64,000 nt of DNA from Vulcaniibacterium gelatinicum (lineage in GTDB: Bacteria; Pseudomonadota; Gammaproteobacteria; Xanthomonadales; Xanthomonadaceae), in contig NZ_VNKO01000003.1 of NCBI RefSeq assembly GCF_008033445.1, positions 123,827 through 187,826 of the forward strand, given 5' to 3'. The notes beneath the pieces were generated by a model. It had not been told where the DNA came from. It saw nothing but the letters and a program-made list of their open reading frames with translations, and did no database searches. Shown here piece after piece: positions 18,399 through 28,331 of this stretch (position 1 is the stretch's first letter; every line of letters begins with the position of its first letter). A program made the position numbers and the translations under genes.

Positions 18399-19581
18399 GC
18401 CCCGTCGCCAGCCGCGCCAGCCCCGCCGCCACGCCCGGCAACCTCCCGGCCACACCGAGCAGCGGGCCGCGCAGCAGGGTCGGCAGCAGCAGGTCGTTGC
18501 CGAACACGGCGTTGATCGCGGAGAACGCGTGCGCGGCGAGCGTGCATTCGCTGCGCCGGCTGCGCTCCCAGCGCGCCAGGCGGTGCGGCGAGGTCCAGTC
18601 GGCCTGGGCGCGGCGCGCGTCGGCGAGCAGCGCCTCCAGGCCGGCGACGTCGCGCAGGCCGAGGTTCACGCCCTGGCCGGCCAGCGGATGCACCACATGC
18701 GCGGCGTCGCCCAGCAGCAGCACGCGGCCGGCCACGTAGCGCTGCGCCAGCAGCCGCCGCAGCGGGAACAGGGCCCGCGCCGAACGCAGCCGGAACGCGC
18801 CCAGGCGGGCCTGGAAGGCCTCGGTCAGTTCGCGCTCGAAGGCCTCCGGCGCGAGCCCGTGCAGGCGCACGGCCTCGGCCTCGGGCAGGGTCCAGACGAT
18901 CGAGGACAGCCGGTCGCCGGATTCGGCACAGGGCAGCACCGCGAGCGGGCCGCCGGGCAGGAACCGCTGCCAGGCGGTGAGCGCGTGCGGCCGCTCGCTC
19001 TCGACGTAGGCCACCAGGCCCTGCTGGCCGTAGTCGTGCAGGTCGGCCTCGATGCCGACGAGCTCGCGCAGCCTGGAGTGCGCGCCGTCGGCGGCGAGCG
19101 CCACGCGCGCCTCCAGCGCGGCGCCGTCGTCCAGCCGCAGCCGCACGCCGTGCGCGTCCTGCTCCAGCCCGACCACGCGCGCGGGGCAATGCACCTGCAC
19201 GCCCGCGCCCGCCAGCGCCGCCCACAGCCGGTCCACGAGCAGGGCGTGCTCGACGATCCAGCCGAGCTCCGGCCGCGCCAGCGCGTCGGCGTCGAACGCC
19301 AGCGCGCCCTCGCCGCCGGCGTCCCACACCCGCATGTGCCGGTACGGTTGCGCCCGCGCCGCGCGCACGCCCGGCCAGACCTGCAGCCGTTCGAGCAGCG
19401 CGGCGTTGTCGGGTGCGAACGCGTACACGCGCAGGTCGCGCGGTTCCGGCGTCCACGGCGGCGGCTCGCGCGATTCGAGCAGCGCCGTCTGCAGCCCCGC
19501 GCGCGCCAGCGCCAGCGCGGCGGCCGCGCCGACCACGCCGCCGCCGACCACCGCTGCGTCCAGCCGCAGGCGCCGGGTCAT
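18367..19581 (-). CDS. ubiI: Ubiquinone biosynthesis FAD-dependent hydroxylase (UbiI/VisC-like)
   Basis: This is a 404-residue flavoprotein monooxygenase. The FAD-binding motif VVGGGVVGAAAALALARAG is at the N-terminus and the second FAD motif GRVLLLGDAAHVVHPLAGQGVNLGLRD is near residues 280-310. It starts four bases inside the end of ubiH (ATGA overlap), so the two hydroxylases are co-translated. UbiI performs C5 hydroxylation in ubiquinone synthesis and UbiH the C1 hydroxylation; assignment of this copy to UbiI rather than UbiF rests on order and similarity only. Confidence 0.85.
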   Translation of the reverse strand: MTRRLRLDAAVVGGGVVGAAAALALARAGLQTALLESREPPPWTPEPRDLRVYAFAPDNAALLERLQVWPGVRAARAQPYRHMRVWDAGGEGALAFDADALARPELGWIVEHALLVDRLWAALAGAGVQVHCPARVVGLEQDAHGVRLRLDDGAALEARVALAADGAHSRLRELVGIEADLHDYGQQGLVAYVESERPHALTAWQRFLPGGPLAVLPCAESGDRLSSIVWTLPEAEAVRLHGLAPEAFERELTEAFQARLGAFRLRSARALFPLRRLLAQRYVAGRVLLLGDAAHVVHPLAGQGVNLGLRDVAGLEALLADARRAQADWTSPHRLARWERSRRSECTLAAHAFSAINAVFGNDLLLPTLLRGPLLGVAGRLPGVAAGLARLATGLTARHASRTP

Positions 19582-20789
19582 GCGCCCCCCCGGCACAGCG
19601 CCGGCACGTCGCCGCGGTAGCCCATCGCGCCGCCGACCAGCCATGCCTGCAAGGCCGGGATCCGGTCGAGCGCGACCAGGCCCAGGCTGCGCAGCGGCCG
19701 CAACAGCAGCGCCTCGTCGGCGCTGAGCCGGGCCAGGCCGTGGCTGAAGGCGAGCGTCCGCGTGCGGTCCTCGTGGCGGCGGCGGACGTAGGCCTCGAGC
19801 AGCGCCGGCGCACCGGGATCGCCCCGCCCGGCCTCGATCAGCTCGGCCAGGGTGAGCGCGTCGCGCAGACCGAGGTTGAAGCCCTGCGCGCCGATCGGGT
19901 GCAGGGTCTGTGCGGCGTTGCCCACCAGCACTGCGCGCGGCGCGGTGGTGCGGCGCGCGACCACGCGCGCGAGCGGATAGGCGCTGCGCGGTCCGCAGGC
20001 GAGGAAGCGGCCCACGCGCCAGCCGAATGCGTCCTGCAGCCGGGCCAGGAATGCGGCCTCGTCGAGCGCGGCCACGGCCGGCGCCTCCGCGGTCGGCACC
20101 CCGTGCACCACGCCCCAGTGGCGGTCGCCGCGCGGCAGCAGCGCGGTCGGCCCGTGCGGGCCGAGCCGCTCCCAGGCGGTGCCGTCGGGCGCGCGCTCGG
20201 CGCGTGCGCGGGTCACGAACAGGGTCTGGTCGTAATCGTGGCGTTCGGCTTCGATCCCGAGCGCCTCGCGCACGGCGCTGGCGGTGCCGTCGGCGGCGAC
20301 CAGCAGCCGGGCGCGCAACCGACGCTCGCCCGCGGGCGTCTCCAGCCGCAGCTCGCGCCCCTCGCCGTCGTCGGCGCCGACCGCCACGCAGCGCGCCGGC
20401 CGGTAGCGGACCAGGCCGCGCAGCTCGGCCAGCCGCGCCTCCAGCGCCTCGCCGAAGTCGCGCGCGACCACCACCTGGCCGAACGCCTCGCGCCCGTAGT
20501 CGGCGGCCTCGAACCGCGCGCGGCCGAAATCGCCGCGCCGGCTGACGTGGATGCGCCGGATCGGCGCGGTGGGCGCGCGCAACCGGCCCATCACGCCGAG
20601 CGCGGCGAGCGCGTTCACCGTGGCCTCGGCCAGGCTCAGGTTGCGCTCGTCGAACACCGGCGGCAGCGCGCCGGCGGGCGCGGCCTCGACCAGCGCCGCC
20701 TCCACCCCGATCCGGTCCAATGCGATCGCCAGGCTGGCGCCGACCAGGCCGCCGCCGACGATCACCACTTCGTGCTGCGCGAGGTTCAT
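19578..20789 (-). CDS. ubiH: 2-octaprenyl-6-methoxyphenyl hydroxylase (UbiH-like)
   Basis: This is a 403-residue FAD-dependent monooxygenase with the Rossmann motif VIVGGGLVGASLAIALDRIG at residues 9-28, the segment FDERNLSLAE (typical of UbiH) and the C-terminal FAD motif LVGNAAQTLHPIGAQGFNLGLRD. It hydroxylates C1 of the ubiquinone ring precursor. It is the first gene of a two-gene ubiH-ubiI operon and is divergent from the DUF6580 membrane protein. Confidence 0.88.
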   Translation of the reverse strand: MNLAQHEVVIVGGGLVGASLAIALDRIGVEAALVEAAPAGALPPVFDERNLSLAEATVNALAALGVMGRLRAPTAPIRRIHVSRRGDFGRARFEAADYGREAFGQVVVARDFGEALEARLAELRGLVRYRPARCVAVGADDGEGRELRLETPAGERRLRARLLVAADGTASAVREALGIEAERHDYDQTLFVTRARAERAPDGTAWERLGPHGPTALLPRGDRHWGVVHGVPTAEAPAVAALDEAAFLARLQDAFGWRVGRFLACGPRSAYPLARVVARRTTAPRAVLVGNAAQTLHPIGAQGFNLGLRDALTLAELIEAGRGDPGAPALLEAYVRRRHEDRTRTLAFSHGLARLSADEALLLRPLRSLGLVALDRIPALQAWLVGGAMGYRGDVPALCRGGA

Positions 20790-20853
20790 GGGCGGGGCGG
20801 GCGGCTGCGGCGGGGCCGGCAGGTGCGCCGACCGGGAAAAAACACGGGTCGGG

Positions 20854-20859
20854 TATGCT
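20854..20859 (+). promoter_or_regulatory. Possible -10 element (TATGCT) for the DUF6580-adenosyltransferase pair
   Basis: TATGCTAAC lies 35 bases upstream of the DUF6580 ATG. A related TAAGCTAAC occurs at 23624-23632 in the msrB-lptD divergent gap, 34 bases upstream of lptD. Both are plausible -10 boxes without clear -35 elements. Confidence 0.35.
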
Positions 20860-20893
20860 AACGGTTCTCTCCCGCCGCAGCCGTCCGCTTCCG

Positions 20894-21460
20894 ATGACCC
20901 GTCCGTCCCTGCTCGCTCCCGGCCCGCTCGCGCTCACCGGCATGATCCTGCTCGCCGCGCTCTCGCGCCTGCTGCCGCACCCGCCGAACTTCTCGCCGGT
21001 GGAGGCGATCGCGCTGTTCGGCGGCGCCTACTTCGCGGCGCGGCATCTGGCCCTGCTGGTGCCGCTGGCGGCGATGTTCGTCTCCGACCTGGCCCTGGGC
21101 CTGCTGCGGGGCGGCATCTACCTCGACTATTTCGCCGGCGCCGGCTTCTGGCTGCAGTACGCCTGCATCGCCGCGCTGGTCGTGCTCGGCTTCGGCCTGC
21201 GCGGCAAGGTCTCCGCGGCGCGCGTGCTCGGCTACGCGCTGGCCGGCTCGAGCCTGTTCTTCCTGGTCACCAACTTCGGCGCCTGGCTGGGCTCGCCGCT
21301 GTACCCGCAGACCGCGGCCGGGCTGATGGCGGCCTACGTCGCCGGCATCCCGTTCTTCCAGTGGACCGTGCTCGGCACCCTGTTCTACGCCGCGCTTCTG
21401 TTCGGCGGCTTCGCCCTGCTCCGCGGCCGGGTGCCGGCGCTGCGCGCGCAGACGGTGTGA
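20894..21460 (+). CDS. DUF6580-type membrane protein, candidate corrinoid transporter
   Basis: This 188-residue integral membrane protein has about six hydrophobic segments. It carries the signature LLPHPPNFSPVEAIALFGGAYF near residues 26-47 and PLAAMFVSDLALGLL near 57-71, typical of DUF6580 proteins. The start MTRPSLLAP is preferred; an in-frame ATG at 20855 overlaps a promoter-like sequence. It contains one cysteine, Cys91, at the start of a membrane segment (WLQYACIAALVVLG). The cobalamin adenosyltransferase gene starts one base after its stop, so they are co-transcribed. By topology and neighbour it could be a BtuM-like cobalamin uptake protein; this is inference. Confidence 0.7.
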   Translation: MTRPSLLAPGPLALTGMILLAALSRLLPHPPNFSPVEAIALFGGAYFAARHLALLVPLAAMFVSDLALGLLRGGIYLDYFAGAGFWLQYACIAALVVLGFGLRGKVSAARVLGYALAGSSLFFLVTNFGAWLGSPLYPQTAAGLMAAYVAGIPFFQWTVLGTLFYAALLFGGFALLRGRVPALRAQTV

Positions 21461-21461
21461 C

Positions 21462-22016
21462 GTGGGCCACCGCCTGTCGAAGATCTACACCAGGACCGGC
21501 GACGACGGCACCACCGGCCTCGGCGACGGCACCCGGGTGGCCAAGGACGCCGCGCGCGTGGCCGCCTACGGCACCGTGGACGAGGCCAACTCGGCGCTCG
21601 GCCTGCTGCTCGCCGCGCCGCTGCCCGAGGACGTGCGCGCGGCGCTGACCGCGATCCAGCACCAGTTGTTCGACCTCGGCGGCGAGCTGTGCATCCCCGG
21701 CCACGCCGCGATCACCGACGCCGACATCGAACGGCTCGAGCGCCAGCTCGACGCTTGGAACGAGCCGCTGCCGCCGCTGAAGGACTTCATCCTGCCCGGC
21801 GGCGGCGAGGCCGCGGCGCGCTGCCACCTCGCCCGCACCATCGTCCGTCGCGCCGAGCGCGAAACGGTCGCGCTGGCGCGCCAGGAACCGGTGCGGCCGC
21901 AGGCGATCCGCTACCTCAACCGCCTGTCCGACCTGCTGTTCGTGCTGGCGCGGGTGCTGGCGCGCGCCGACGGCCACGGCGAGGTGCTGTGGAACCACGA
22001 GCGGCGCAAGGGCTGA
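21462..22016 (+). CDS. Cob(I)alamin adenosyltransferase, PduO type
   Basis: This is a 184-residue PduO-type ATP:cob(I)alamin adenosyltransferase starting at GTG. Family motifs are KIYTRTGDDGTTGLGDGTRV at the N-terminus (ATP loop), VDEANSALGL, FDLGGELC, FILPGGGEAAARCHLARTIVRRAER, and YLNRLSDLLFVLARV with the Arg and Asn that bind ATP and corrinoid. It converts cob(I)alamin to adenosylcobalamin. With no cobalamin synthesis genes here it probably acts in salvage. It follows the DUF6580 gene with one base between stop and start. Confidence 0.93.
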   Translation: MGHRLSKIYTRTGDDGTTGLGDGTRVAKDAARVAAYGTVDEANSALGLLLAAPLPEDVRAALTAIQHQLFDLGGELCIPGHAAITDADIERLERQLDAWNEPLPPLKDFILPGGGEAAARCHLARTIVRRAERETVALARQEPVRPQAIRYLNRLSDLLFVLARVLARADGHGEVLWNHERRKG

Positions 22017-22108
22017 AGGCCCGCGGCGGACTGTCGCCGCCTTCACCGCGGCGCTGACGCCGCTCCGCTACGCTCCGGCGGCCTGGCAGTCCTGATCGGC
22101 CCGAACCC

Positions 22109-23017
22109 TTGCTGCTCCTCACCCACCCTGCCTGCCTCGAGCACGACACCGGCGACTTCCATCCCGAGCGCCCGGAGCGGCTGCGCGTGGTGGTCGAGGC
22201 GCTGCGCGGGGCGTTCCCGGACTTGCCGTGGCGCGAGGCGTCGCGCGCCAGCCGCGGCCAGTTGCTGCGGGTGCACGACGAGGCGCTGCTGCGCCTGGTG
22301 CTGGAGACACGGCCGGCGCAGGCGGTGCGTCTGGATCCGGACACGGTGCTGTCGCCGGCTTCGGCCGAGGCCGCGCTGCGCGCCGCGGGCGCGGTGCTGG
22401 ACGCCACCGACGCGGTGCTGCACGGGCAGACGCGGCGTGCCTTCTGCGCGGTGCGGCCGCCCGGCCACCACGCCACGCGCGAGGCGGCGATGGGCTTCTG
22501 CCTGTTCAACAACGTCGCGGTCGCGGCCGCGCACGCGCTGGCGCAGGGCGTGGAGCGGGTGGCGATCGCCGACTTCGACGTGCACCACGGCAACGGCACC
22601 CAGGCGATCTTCGCCGACGAGCCGCGGGTGCTGTTCCTGAGCACGCACCAGCTGCCGCTGTATCCCGACACCGGCACCAGTGCCGAGCGCGGGGTGGGCA
22701 ACGTGTTCAACGCGCCGCTCGCGCCGGGCAGCGGCGGCGACGCGTTCCGCGCCGCCTGGCGCGAGCGCCTGCTGCCCGAGCTCGACGCGTTCGCGCCGCG
22801 GTTGCTGTTCGTCTCGGCCGGCTTCGACGCCGACCGCCGCGACCCGCTGGCGCACCTGGAACTGGGCCCCGACGACTACGCCTGGCTCACCGCGGAACTG
22901 GTCGCGCGCGCCGAGCGCCACGCCGCCGGGCGCGTGGTCTCGACCCTGGAAGGCGGCTACGACCTCGACGCGCTGCGCGAGGACAGCGTCGCCCACGTGC
23001 GCGCGCTGCTCGACTGA
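22109..23017 (+). CDS. Histone deacetylase-like amidohydrolase
   Basis: This 302-residue class II HDAC/acetoin utilization-like zinc hydrolase has DTGDFHPERPERLRVV near the N-terminus, RPPGHHAT (catalytic His pair), FNNVAVAA, the zinc-binding DFDVHHGNGTQ, and C-terminal GFDADRRDPLAHLELG and EGGYDLDALRED. It probably deacetylates small acetylated amines or lysines. The start is a TTG at 22109, which gives the family N-terminus MLLLTHPACLEHDTG; no better in-frame start is visible upstream. The 92-base gap before it contains only a short GC hairpin. Confidence 0.9.
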   Translation: MLLLTHPACLEHDTGDFHPERPERLRVVVEALRGAFPDLPWREASRASRGQLLRVHDEALLRLVLETRPAQAVRLDPDTVLSPASAEAALRAAGAVLDATDAVLHGQTRRAFCAVRPPGHHATREAAMGFCLFNNVAVAAAHALAQGVERVAIADFDVHHGNGTQAIFADEPRVLFLSTHQLPLYPDTGTSAERGVGNVFNAPLAPGSGGDAFRAAWRERLLPELDAFAPRLLFVSAGFDADRRDPLAHLELGPDDYAWLTAELVARAERHAAGRVVSTLEGGYDLDALREDSVAHVRALLD

Positions 23018-23100
23018 CGCACGGGCAGTACCCGACCAAGCCGCCCGCAATCCAGCCCCGCGAGAACCAAGCCCCCGCGCTCAACAGCGGACAAGGAACC

Positions 23101-23508
23101 TCACCCCTCCGCCCCCGGCTCGAAGTCGAGCGCGGCGGAGTTGATGCAATAGCGCAGCCCCGTCGGCGGCGGTCCGTCCGGGAACACGTGCCCCAGGTGC
23201 GAGTCGCAGCGCGCGCAGCGCACCTCGATCCGGTGCATGCCGTGGCTGTGGTCGTGGTGCTCGCTCACCGCATCGGCGGCGATCGGCGCGAAATAGCTCG
23301 GCCACCCCGTCCCCGAGTCGTACTTGGCCGCGGAGGCGAACAACCGCGCACCGCAGGCCACGCAGGTGTAGGTGCCGGGCGCCTTGTGGTTCCACCAGCG
23401 TCCGGTGAACGCACGCTCCGTGGCCGAGCAGCGGCACACCGCGTACTGCTCGGGCGTGAGCCGGGCACGCCATTCGGCGTCGGATTTCTCGATCCTGGGC
23501 TTGTCCAT
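23101..23508 (-). CDS. msrB: Peptide-methionine (R)-S-oxide reductase
   Basis: This is a 135-residue MsrB. Two zinc-binding pairs are present (CVAC and CARC), with ATERAFTG at the N-terminus, [12 protein letters not shown], and the catalytic cysteine in [10 protein letters not shown] near the C-terminus. It reduces methionine-R-sulfoxide and complements the MsrA encoded at 13.6-14.3 kb. The start at 23508 gives the normal E. coli length (137 residues). It is divergent from lptD. Confidence 0.96.
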   Translation of the reverse strand: MDKPRIEKSDAEWRARLTPEQYAVCRCSATERAFTGRWWNHKAPGTYTCVACGARLFASAAKYDSGTGWPSYFAPIAADAVSEHHDHSHGMHRIEVRCARCDSHLGHVFPDGPPPTGLRYCINSAALDFEPGAEG

Positions 23509-23662
23509 GTGGGGGCTCCGCAGCGTCGGCCGCCGATTGTCCCGCGGCGGGCGTTCGCGACCAGTTACGGCCGCAACCGCCCGGCGGATGCACCCGGCCC
23601 TCCCGGCGGCCGGCGTTCGGCCGTAAGCTAACCGGCCGTTTGGCTGCGAGACTGGATCCCGC

Positions 23663-26014
23663 GTGCGCCCGAGCCTCCGCCTGCTGCCGCTGCCCCTGTG
23701 CATCGCCCTGTCCCTGGCCGCCCAGGTCCGGGCCCAGGACCGGGAAATGCCGGAGGACTGGAGCCTGTGCCCGGTCACCGACATCGTCCCCGCGTTCGAG
23801 GACGCCCAGACCGGCGTCTCCACCGCCGACCGCGCCACCCAGCACACCGACATCGAAGGCGACACACTCACCGGCACCGACAAGCACCCGGTGTTCGAAG
23901 GCAATGTCGCCCTGCGCCGCGGCGACCAGTTCCTCGGCGCGGACAAGCTGACCTTCGACAGCGAACAGCAACGCTACGTGGCCGAAGGCAGCATCCGCTA
24001 CCAGGACGCGGGCCTGCGCCTGGTCGCAGAGCGCGCCGAGGGCGACCAGGCCCGCGACGAGCACCGCATCGAGACCGTCCGCTACCAGCTCCTGTCCCGC
24101 CGCGGCAACGGCGGCGCCGACCTGATCACTCTGCACGGCACCGAAGGCAGCCTGCACGGCTCCACCTACTCCACCTGCGATCCGTCCGAGCGGCTGTGGG
24201 AACTGCGCGCCGAGCGCATTGACATAGACACCGCCGAGGGCATGGGCGTGGCCCGCAACGCCACCCTGAGGGTCGGCCGGATCCCGGTGCTGTACGTGCC
24301 GTGGTTCATGTTCCCGGTGGACGACCGCCGCCGCACCGGCCTGCTGTATCCCTCGATCAGCAACTCCGGCCGCAACGGTTTCGACTGGCGCCAGCCGATC
24401 TACCTCAACCTCGCCCCCCACTACGACGCCACCCTCGAACCGCGCTGGATGAGCAAGCGCGGCCTGCAGCTGGGCGGCGAGTTCCGCTATCTCCTCCCGG
24501 GCGGCCGCGGCACCTTCCACGGCGCCTGGCTTCCCGACGACGAACTCGCCGTGCGCGGACGCGCCGAGGAGATCGCCCTCGGCATTCCCCCGGAAAATCG
24601 CCGCCGCGACAACCGCGGCAGCTTCGGCTTCAGCGGCTACCAGAATGTCGGCGCGCAATGGCAGGCGCGCGCCAGCCTCAACTGGATCAGCGATCCGCGC
24701 TGGATCGAGGATGCCAGCGGTTCCGCCGCCGGCAACGCCCTGTTCGCGCTGTCCAGCGACCTCGGCCTGTACGGCCGCGGCCGACACTGGGAAGCGGCGC
24801 TGATGGCCGATCACTGGCAACTGGCCGACTACACCCTGAGCGAGGCCTTCCTGCCCTTCGCACGGCTGCCGCGTGGTTACGTGCGCTGGGATCGGCCGCT
24901 CGGCCGCTGGCTCGAGGTCGGCATGCAAGCCGAGGCGGTACGCTTCTCCCACGAAGTGCTCAGCGGCGGCAGCCGGCTCGACATCAAGCCCTATCTCTCG
25001 CTGCCGCTGGAAGGCGCGAGCTGGTACCTGCGACCGACGCTGGCCTGGCGCCATACCACCTACCAGCTCGATGCCGACCTGGCCGCGAGCCTGGGCGGCG
25101 ACCGCTCGCCAAGCCGCAGCCTGCCGATCACGACCGTGGACGCGGGCGTGTTCTTCGACCGGCAGACGCGTCTGGACGGTGTTCCGTTCCTGCACACGCT
25201 CGAGCCGCGCCTGTTCTACCTGCGCGTGCCCTACCGCGACCAGAACGGCCTGCCGCTGTTCGACACCCGGCCGCTCACGTTCGGCTGGAGCCAGCTGTTC
25301 CGCGACAACCGCTATTCCGGGCCAGACCGGCAGACCGATGCCAACCAGCTCACCGTCGCGCTCACCAGCCGCCTGATCCGCGAGACCGACGGCCGCGAGA
25401 AGCTGGCAGCGAGCATCGGCCAGATCCACTACTTCGACGACTCGCGGGTCACGGTGCCGGGCGAGCGGCCGGTGGAGCGCGGCAAGTCGGCCTGGATCGC
25501 CGATCTCGGCTACGCGCCGACCGACCGCTGGACCATCGGCGCCGCCTACTACTGGGATCCGAAGTTCCGCCGCGAGGATCTCGCCAGCATCCGCGCACGC
25601 TACCTGATCGGCGAGGAGGGCATCGTCAACCTCGCCTACCGCTACCGGCGCGACCTGCTCAAGCAGGTGGATTTCTCGTTCCTGTATCCGGTGTCGCCGA
25701 ACTGGAGCCTGGTCGGCCGCTACTACTACTCCCTGCTCGACAACAAGCCGCTCGAGGCGATCGCGGGCGTGCAATGGGAGAGCTGCTGCCTGGCGGTGCG
25801 CCTGGTCGGACGGCGCTATGTGCGCGACCGTATCGGCGAGCTGAACAACTCGATCCAGCTCGAGATCGAGCTCAAGGGCCTGGGCTCGGCCGGTCCCGAC
25901 ACGGAACAGGTGTTGCGCCGTGCTATCCTCGGCTACCACCGCGACGACCTCCATCTCGTCCCGCTGCCCGAGATCCGCAGCGGCGATCCCCGCGAGCCAG
26001 ATCCGATCCCATGA
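23663..26014 (+). CDS. lptD: LPS-assembly outer membrane protein LptD
   Basis: This 783-residue outer membrane protein starts at GTG. It has a signal peptide (about residues 1-24), an N-terminal OstA/LptA-like beta-jellyroll ([21 protein letters not shown] to [18 protein letters not shown]), then the C-terminal beta-barrel with [22 protein letters not shown]. The disulfide cysteines are conserved: Cys36, Cys172 and the adjacent Cys708-Cys709 ([10 protein letters not shown]). With LptE it inserts lipopolysaccharide into the outer leaflet. It heads the lptD-surA-pdxA-rsmA-apaG-apaH run and overlaps surA by four bases (ATGA). Confidence 0.97.
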   Translation: MRPSLRLLPLPLCIALSLAAQVRAQDREMPEDWSLCPVTDIVPAFEDAQTGVSTADRATQHTDIEGDTLTGTDKHPVFEGNVALRRGDQFLGADKLTFDSEQQRYVAEGSIRYQDAGLRLVAERAEGDQARDEHRIETVRYQLLSRRGNGGADLITLHGTEGSLHGSTYSTCDPSERLWELRAERIDIDTAEGMGVARNATLRVGRIPVLYVPWFMFPVDDRRRTGLLYPSISNSGRNGFDWRQPIYLNLAPHYDATLEPRWMSKRGLQLGGEFRYLLPGGRGTFHGAWLPDDELAVRGRAEEIALGIPPENRRRDNRGSFGFSGYQNVGAQWQARASLNWISDPRWIEDASGSAAGNALFALSSDLGLYGRGRHWEAALMADHWQLADYTLSEAFLPFARLPRGYVRWDRPLGRWLEVGMQAEAVRFSHEVLSGGSRLDIKPYLSLPLEGASWYLRPTLAWRHTTYQLDADLAASLGGDRSPSRSLPITTVDAGVFFDRQTRLDGVPFLHTLEPRLFYLRVPYRDQNGLPLFDTRPLTFGWSQLFRDNRYSGPDRQTDANQLTVALTSRLIRETDGREKLAASIGQIHYFDDSRVTVPGERPVERGKSAWIADLGYAPTDRWTIGAAYYWDPKFRREDLASIRARYLIGEEGIVNLAYRYRRDLLKQVDFSFLYPVSPNWSLVGRYYYSLLDNKPLEAIAGVQWESCCLAVRLVGRRYVRDRIGELNNSIQLEIELKGLGSAGPDTEQVLRRAILGYHRDDLHLVPLPEIRSGDPREPDPIP

Positions 26015-27336
26015 CCACACTTCTGCGCCGGTTCGCCGGTTCCCTGCTTGCCCTGGCGCTGCTGGTCGGCGCGGCCGCACAGGCCCAGCAGCTGCAGCCC
26101 ATCGACCGCATCGCGGCGGTCGTGAACGAGGACGTGATCCTGCACAGCGAACTCGAACGGGCGCTGCGCAACATCCGCGCCCAGTACGCCGGACGCGAGG
26201 ACCAGTTGCCACCGCCGAACGTGCTGCGCCGGCAGGTGCTGGAACGGATGGTGCTCACCCGCCTGCAGGTCGCGCGCGCGCTCGAATCCGGCATTCGCGT
26301 CGGCGACCAGGAACTCGACGCGGCGATCGCCAACATCGCCGCCCAGAACGGCTTGACCCTCGACCAGTTGCGCGAACGGCTGGCGCAGGAGGGGCAGAGC
26401 CTGGCCGAGTTCCGCACCTCGATCCGCGATGAAATCCTGATGCAGCGGCTGCGCCAGCGCTTCGCCCAGAGCCGGATCACCGTCACCGAGGCCGAGGTGG
26501 ATGCCGCACTCGCGGCGCAGGCCGGCGGTGGCCAGCAATACCGTCTGGCCCACATCCTGGTCGCGCTGCCGGAAGGCGCCACCCCCGAGCAGATCGCCAC
26601 CGGCGAGCAGAAGATCATCGGCATCAAGGGGCTGATCGACCGTGGCGAGATGGACTTTGCCGCCGCCGCGGTGCGCTACTCCGACAGCCCCAACGCGCTC
26701 GAGGGCGGTGATCTCGGCTGGCGCACGCTGGACGAGATCCCGGCTGCATTCGCCAACGTCGTCCGCAGCATGGCGCCCGGCCAGGTCTTCGGGCCGGTGC
26801 GCGGGCCGAGCGGGTTCCAGCTGCTCAAACTGGTCGAGGTGCGCGACGCCTCCGCGGCCGCGCCGATGCTGGTGAGCGAGTTCAATGCCCGCCACATCCT
26901 GATCCGGGTGGACCAGGACACCACGCCCGAGCAGGCGCGGGCGCGGATCGACGCGCTGGCCGCGCGCATCGCCGGCGGCGCCGACTTCGCCGCCGTCGCC
27001 CGCGAGGCTTCCGAAGACGCCAACAGCCGCGACCAAGGCGGCGATCTCGGCTGGTTCCCGCAGGACGCCTTCGGCCCGGAGTTCGGCGCGCTGGTCGCCT
27101 CGCTCGCCGACGGCGGGGTGTCGGCGCCGTTCCGCAGCGAGGCCGGCTGGCACCTGGTGCAGCGGCTCGGCAGCCGCCAGCGCGACGTCGGCGACCAGAA
27201 CCGCCGCGAGCAGGTGCGCGAGACCATCGGCCGGCGCAAGCTCGAGGACGAGTACAACCGCTTCCTGCGCGAGCTGCGCGGCGACGCCTACGTCGAGTTC
27301 CGCAACCCCGACGGCAGCGTCCAGTCCGGAGGTTGA
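26011..27336 (+). CDS. surA: Periplasmic chaperone and peptidyl-prolyl isomerase SurA
   Basis: This 441-residue protein has a signal peptide (residues 1-26, cleavage after AQA). The N-terminal chaperone domain (IDRIAAVVNEDVILHSELERAL) precedes two parvulin domains (RLAHILVALPEGATPEQ to GPSGFQLLKLVEVRD, and NARHILIRVDQDTTPEQARAR to SEAGWHLVQRLGSR) and a C-terminal helix. It folds outer membrane proteins including LptD. The start overlaps the lptD stop. Confidence 0.97.
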   Translation: MTTLLRRFAGSLLALALLVGAAAQAQQLQPIDRIAAVVNEDVILHSELERALRNIRAQYAGREDQLPPPNVLRRQVLERMVLTRLQVARALESGIRVGDQELDAAIANIAAQNGLTLDQLRERLAQEGQSLAEFRTSIRDEILMQRLRQRFAQSRITVTEAEVDAALAAQAGGGQQYRLAHILVALPEGATPEQIATGEQKIIGIKGLIDRGEMDFAAAAVRYSDSPNALEGGDLGWRTLDEIPAAFANVVRSMAPGQVFGPVRGPSGFQLLKLVEVRDASAAAPMLVSEFNARHILIRVDQDTTPEQARARIDALAARIAGGADFAAVAREASEDANSRDQGGDLGWFPQDAFGPEFGALVASLADGGVSAPFRSEAGWHLVQRLGSRQRDVGDQNRREQVRETIGRRKLEDEYNRFLRELRGDAYVEFRNPDGSVQSGG

Positions 27337-27338
27337 GC

Positions 27339-28331
27339 ATGCGCCGGCCGCGGCTTGCGCTGGTTCCGGGTGAGCCGGCCGGCGTCGGCCCGGAGCTGTG
27401 CGTGCGGCTTGCCCAGGAACCGCGCGCGGACTGCGGCCTGATCGCCTTCGCCGACCCCGACACGCTGCACGCCGCCGCCGAGGCGCTCGGCCTGCCGCTG
27501 CGTCCGTTGCCGGTGGACGCCACCCCGCACGCCCCCGGCGACCTGCCGCTGCTGCCGGTGACCAATCCGGCCCCGGTCGTGTTCGGCCGGCCCGACCCGC
27601 GCAACGCCCGCGCCGTGGTTGGCGCGCTGCACGCCGCGGCGCAAGCCTGCCTGGAAGGCACGCTCGACGGCCTGGTCACCGGGCCGATCCACAAGGCCAC
27701 GGTCAACGCCGGAGGCATTCCCTACACCGGCACCACCGAGCTGCTGGCCGCGCACGCCGGCTGCGAGGTGGTGATGATGCTGGCCACTGACCAGTTGCGC
27801 GTGGCCCTGGCCACCACCCACCTGCCGCTGCGCGAGGTGCCGGATGCGATCATCCCGGCCGGGCTGGAAGCCAGCCTGCGCATCCTCCACGCCGCGCTGC
27901 GCCTGGACTTCGGCATCGCCGAACCCGTCATCGCCGTGCTCGGCCTCAATCCGCACGCCGGCGAGTCCGGCCACCTCGGCCGCGAGGAAATCGAGGTGAT
28001 CGAACCGGTGCTGCATGCCCTGCGCGGCGAGGGCCTGTGCCTGCTCGGGCCACTGCCGGCCGACACCGCGTTCCTGCCGCGCAAGCTGGCCGGTTACGAC
28101 GCGGTGCTGGCGATGTACCACGACCAGGGCCTGCCGGTGCTCAAGCACAGCGGCTTCGAGCACGCGGTGAACATCACCCTCGGCCTGCCCTACCCGCGCG
28201 TGGCCGTGGACCACGGCACCGCGCTCGACCTTGCCGGCAAGGGCATCGCCGATCCCTCCAGCCTGTTCGCGGCCGTCGCCGCCTGCGCCCGCATCGCCAA
28301 CACGCGCAGCGCAAGAACTGGACGCGGATGA
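27339..28331 (+). CDS. pdxA: 4-hydroxythreonine-4-phosphate dehydrogenase
   Basis: This is a 330-residue NAD-dependent enzyme of pyridoxal phosphate synthesis. Motifs include LVPGEPAGVGPELCVRL at the N-terminus, LVTGPIHKATVNAGG, YTGTTELLA, ATTHLPL, LGLNPHAGESG with the metal-binding His, AMYHDQGLPVLKHSGF and DHGTALDLAGKG. A TTG two codons upstream could also initiate. The stop codon and the last codons (RTGRG) lie in the left arm of a dispersed repeat, so the C-terminus has been set by that insertion. Confidence 0.96.
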   Translation: MRRPRLALVPGEPAGVGPELCVRLAQEPRADCGLIAFADPDTLHAAAEALGLPLRPLPVDATPHAPGDLPLLPVTNPAPVVFGRPDPRNARAVVGALHAAAQACLEGTLDGLVTGPIHKATVNAGGIPYTGTTELLAAHAGCEVVMMLATDQLRVALATTHLPLREVPDAIIPAGLEASLRILHAALRLDFGIAEPVIAVLGLNPHAGESGHLGREEIEVIEPVLHALRGEGLCLLGPLPADTAFLPRKLAGYDAVLAMYHDQGLPVLKHSGFEHAVNITLGLPYPRVAVDHGTALDLAGKGIADPSSLFAAVAACARIANTRSARTGRG

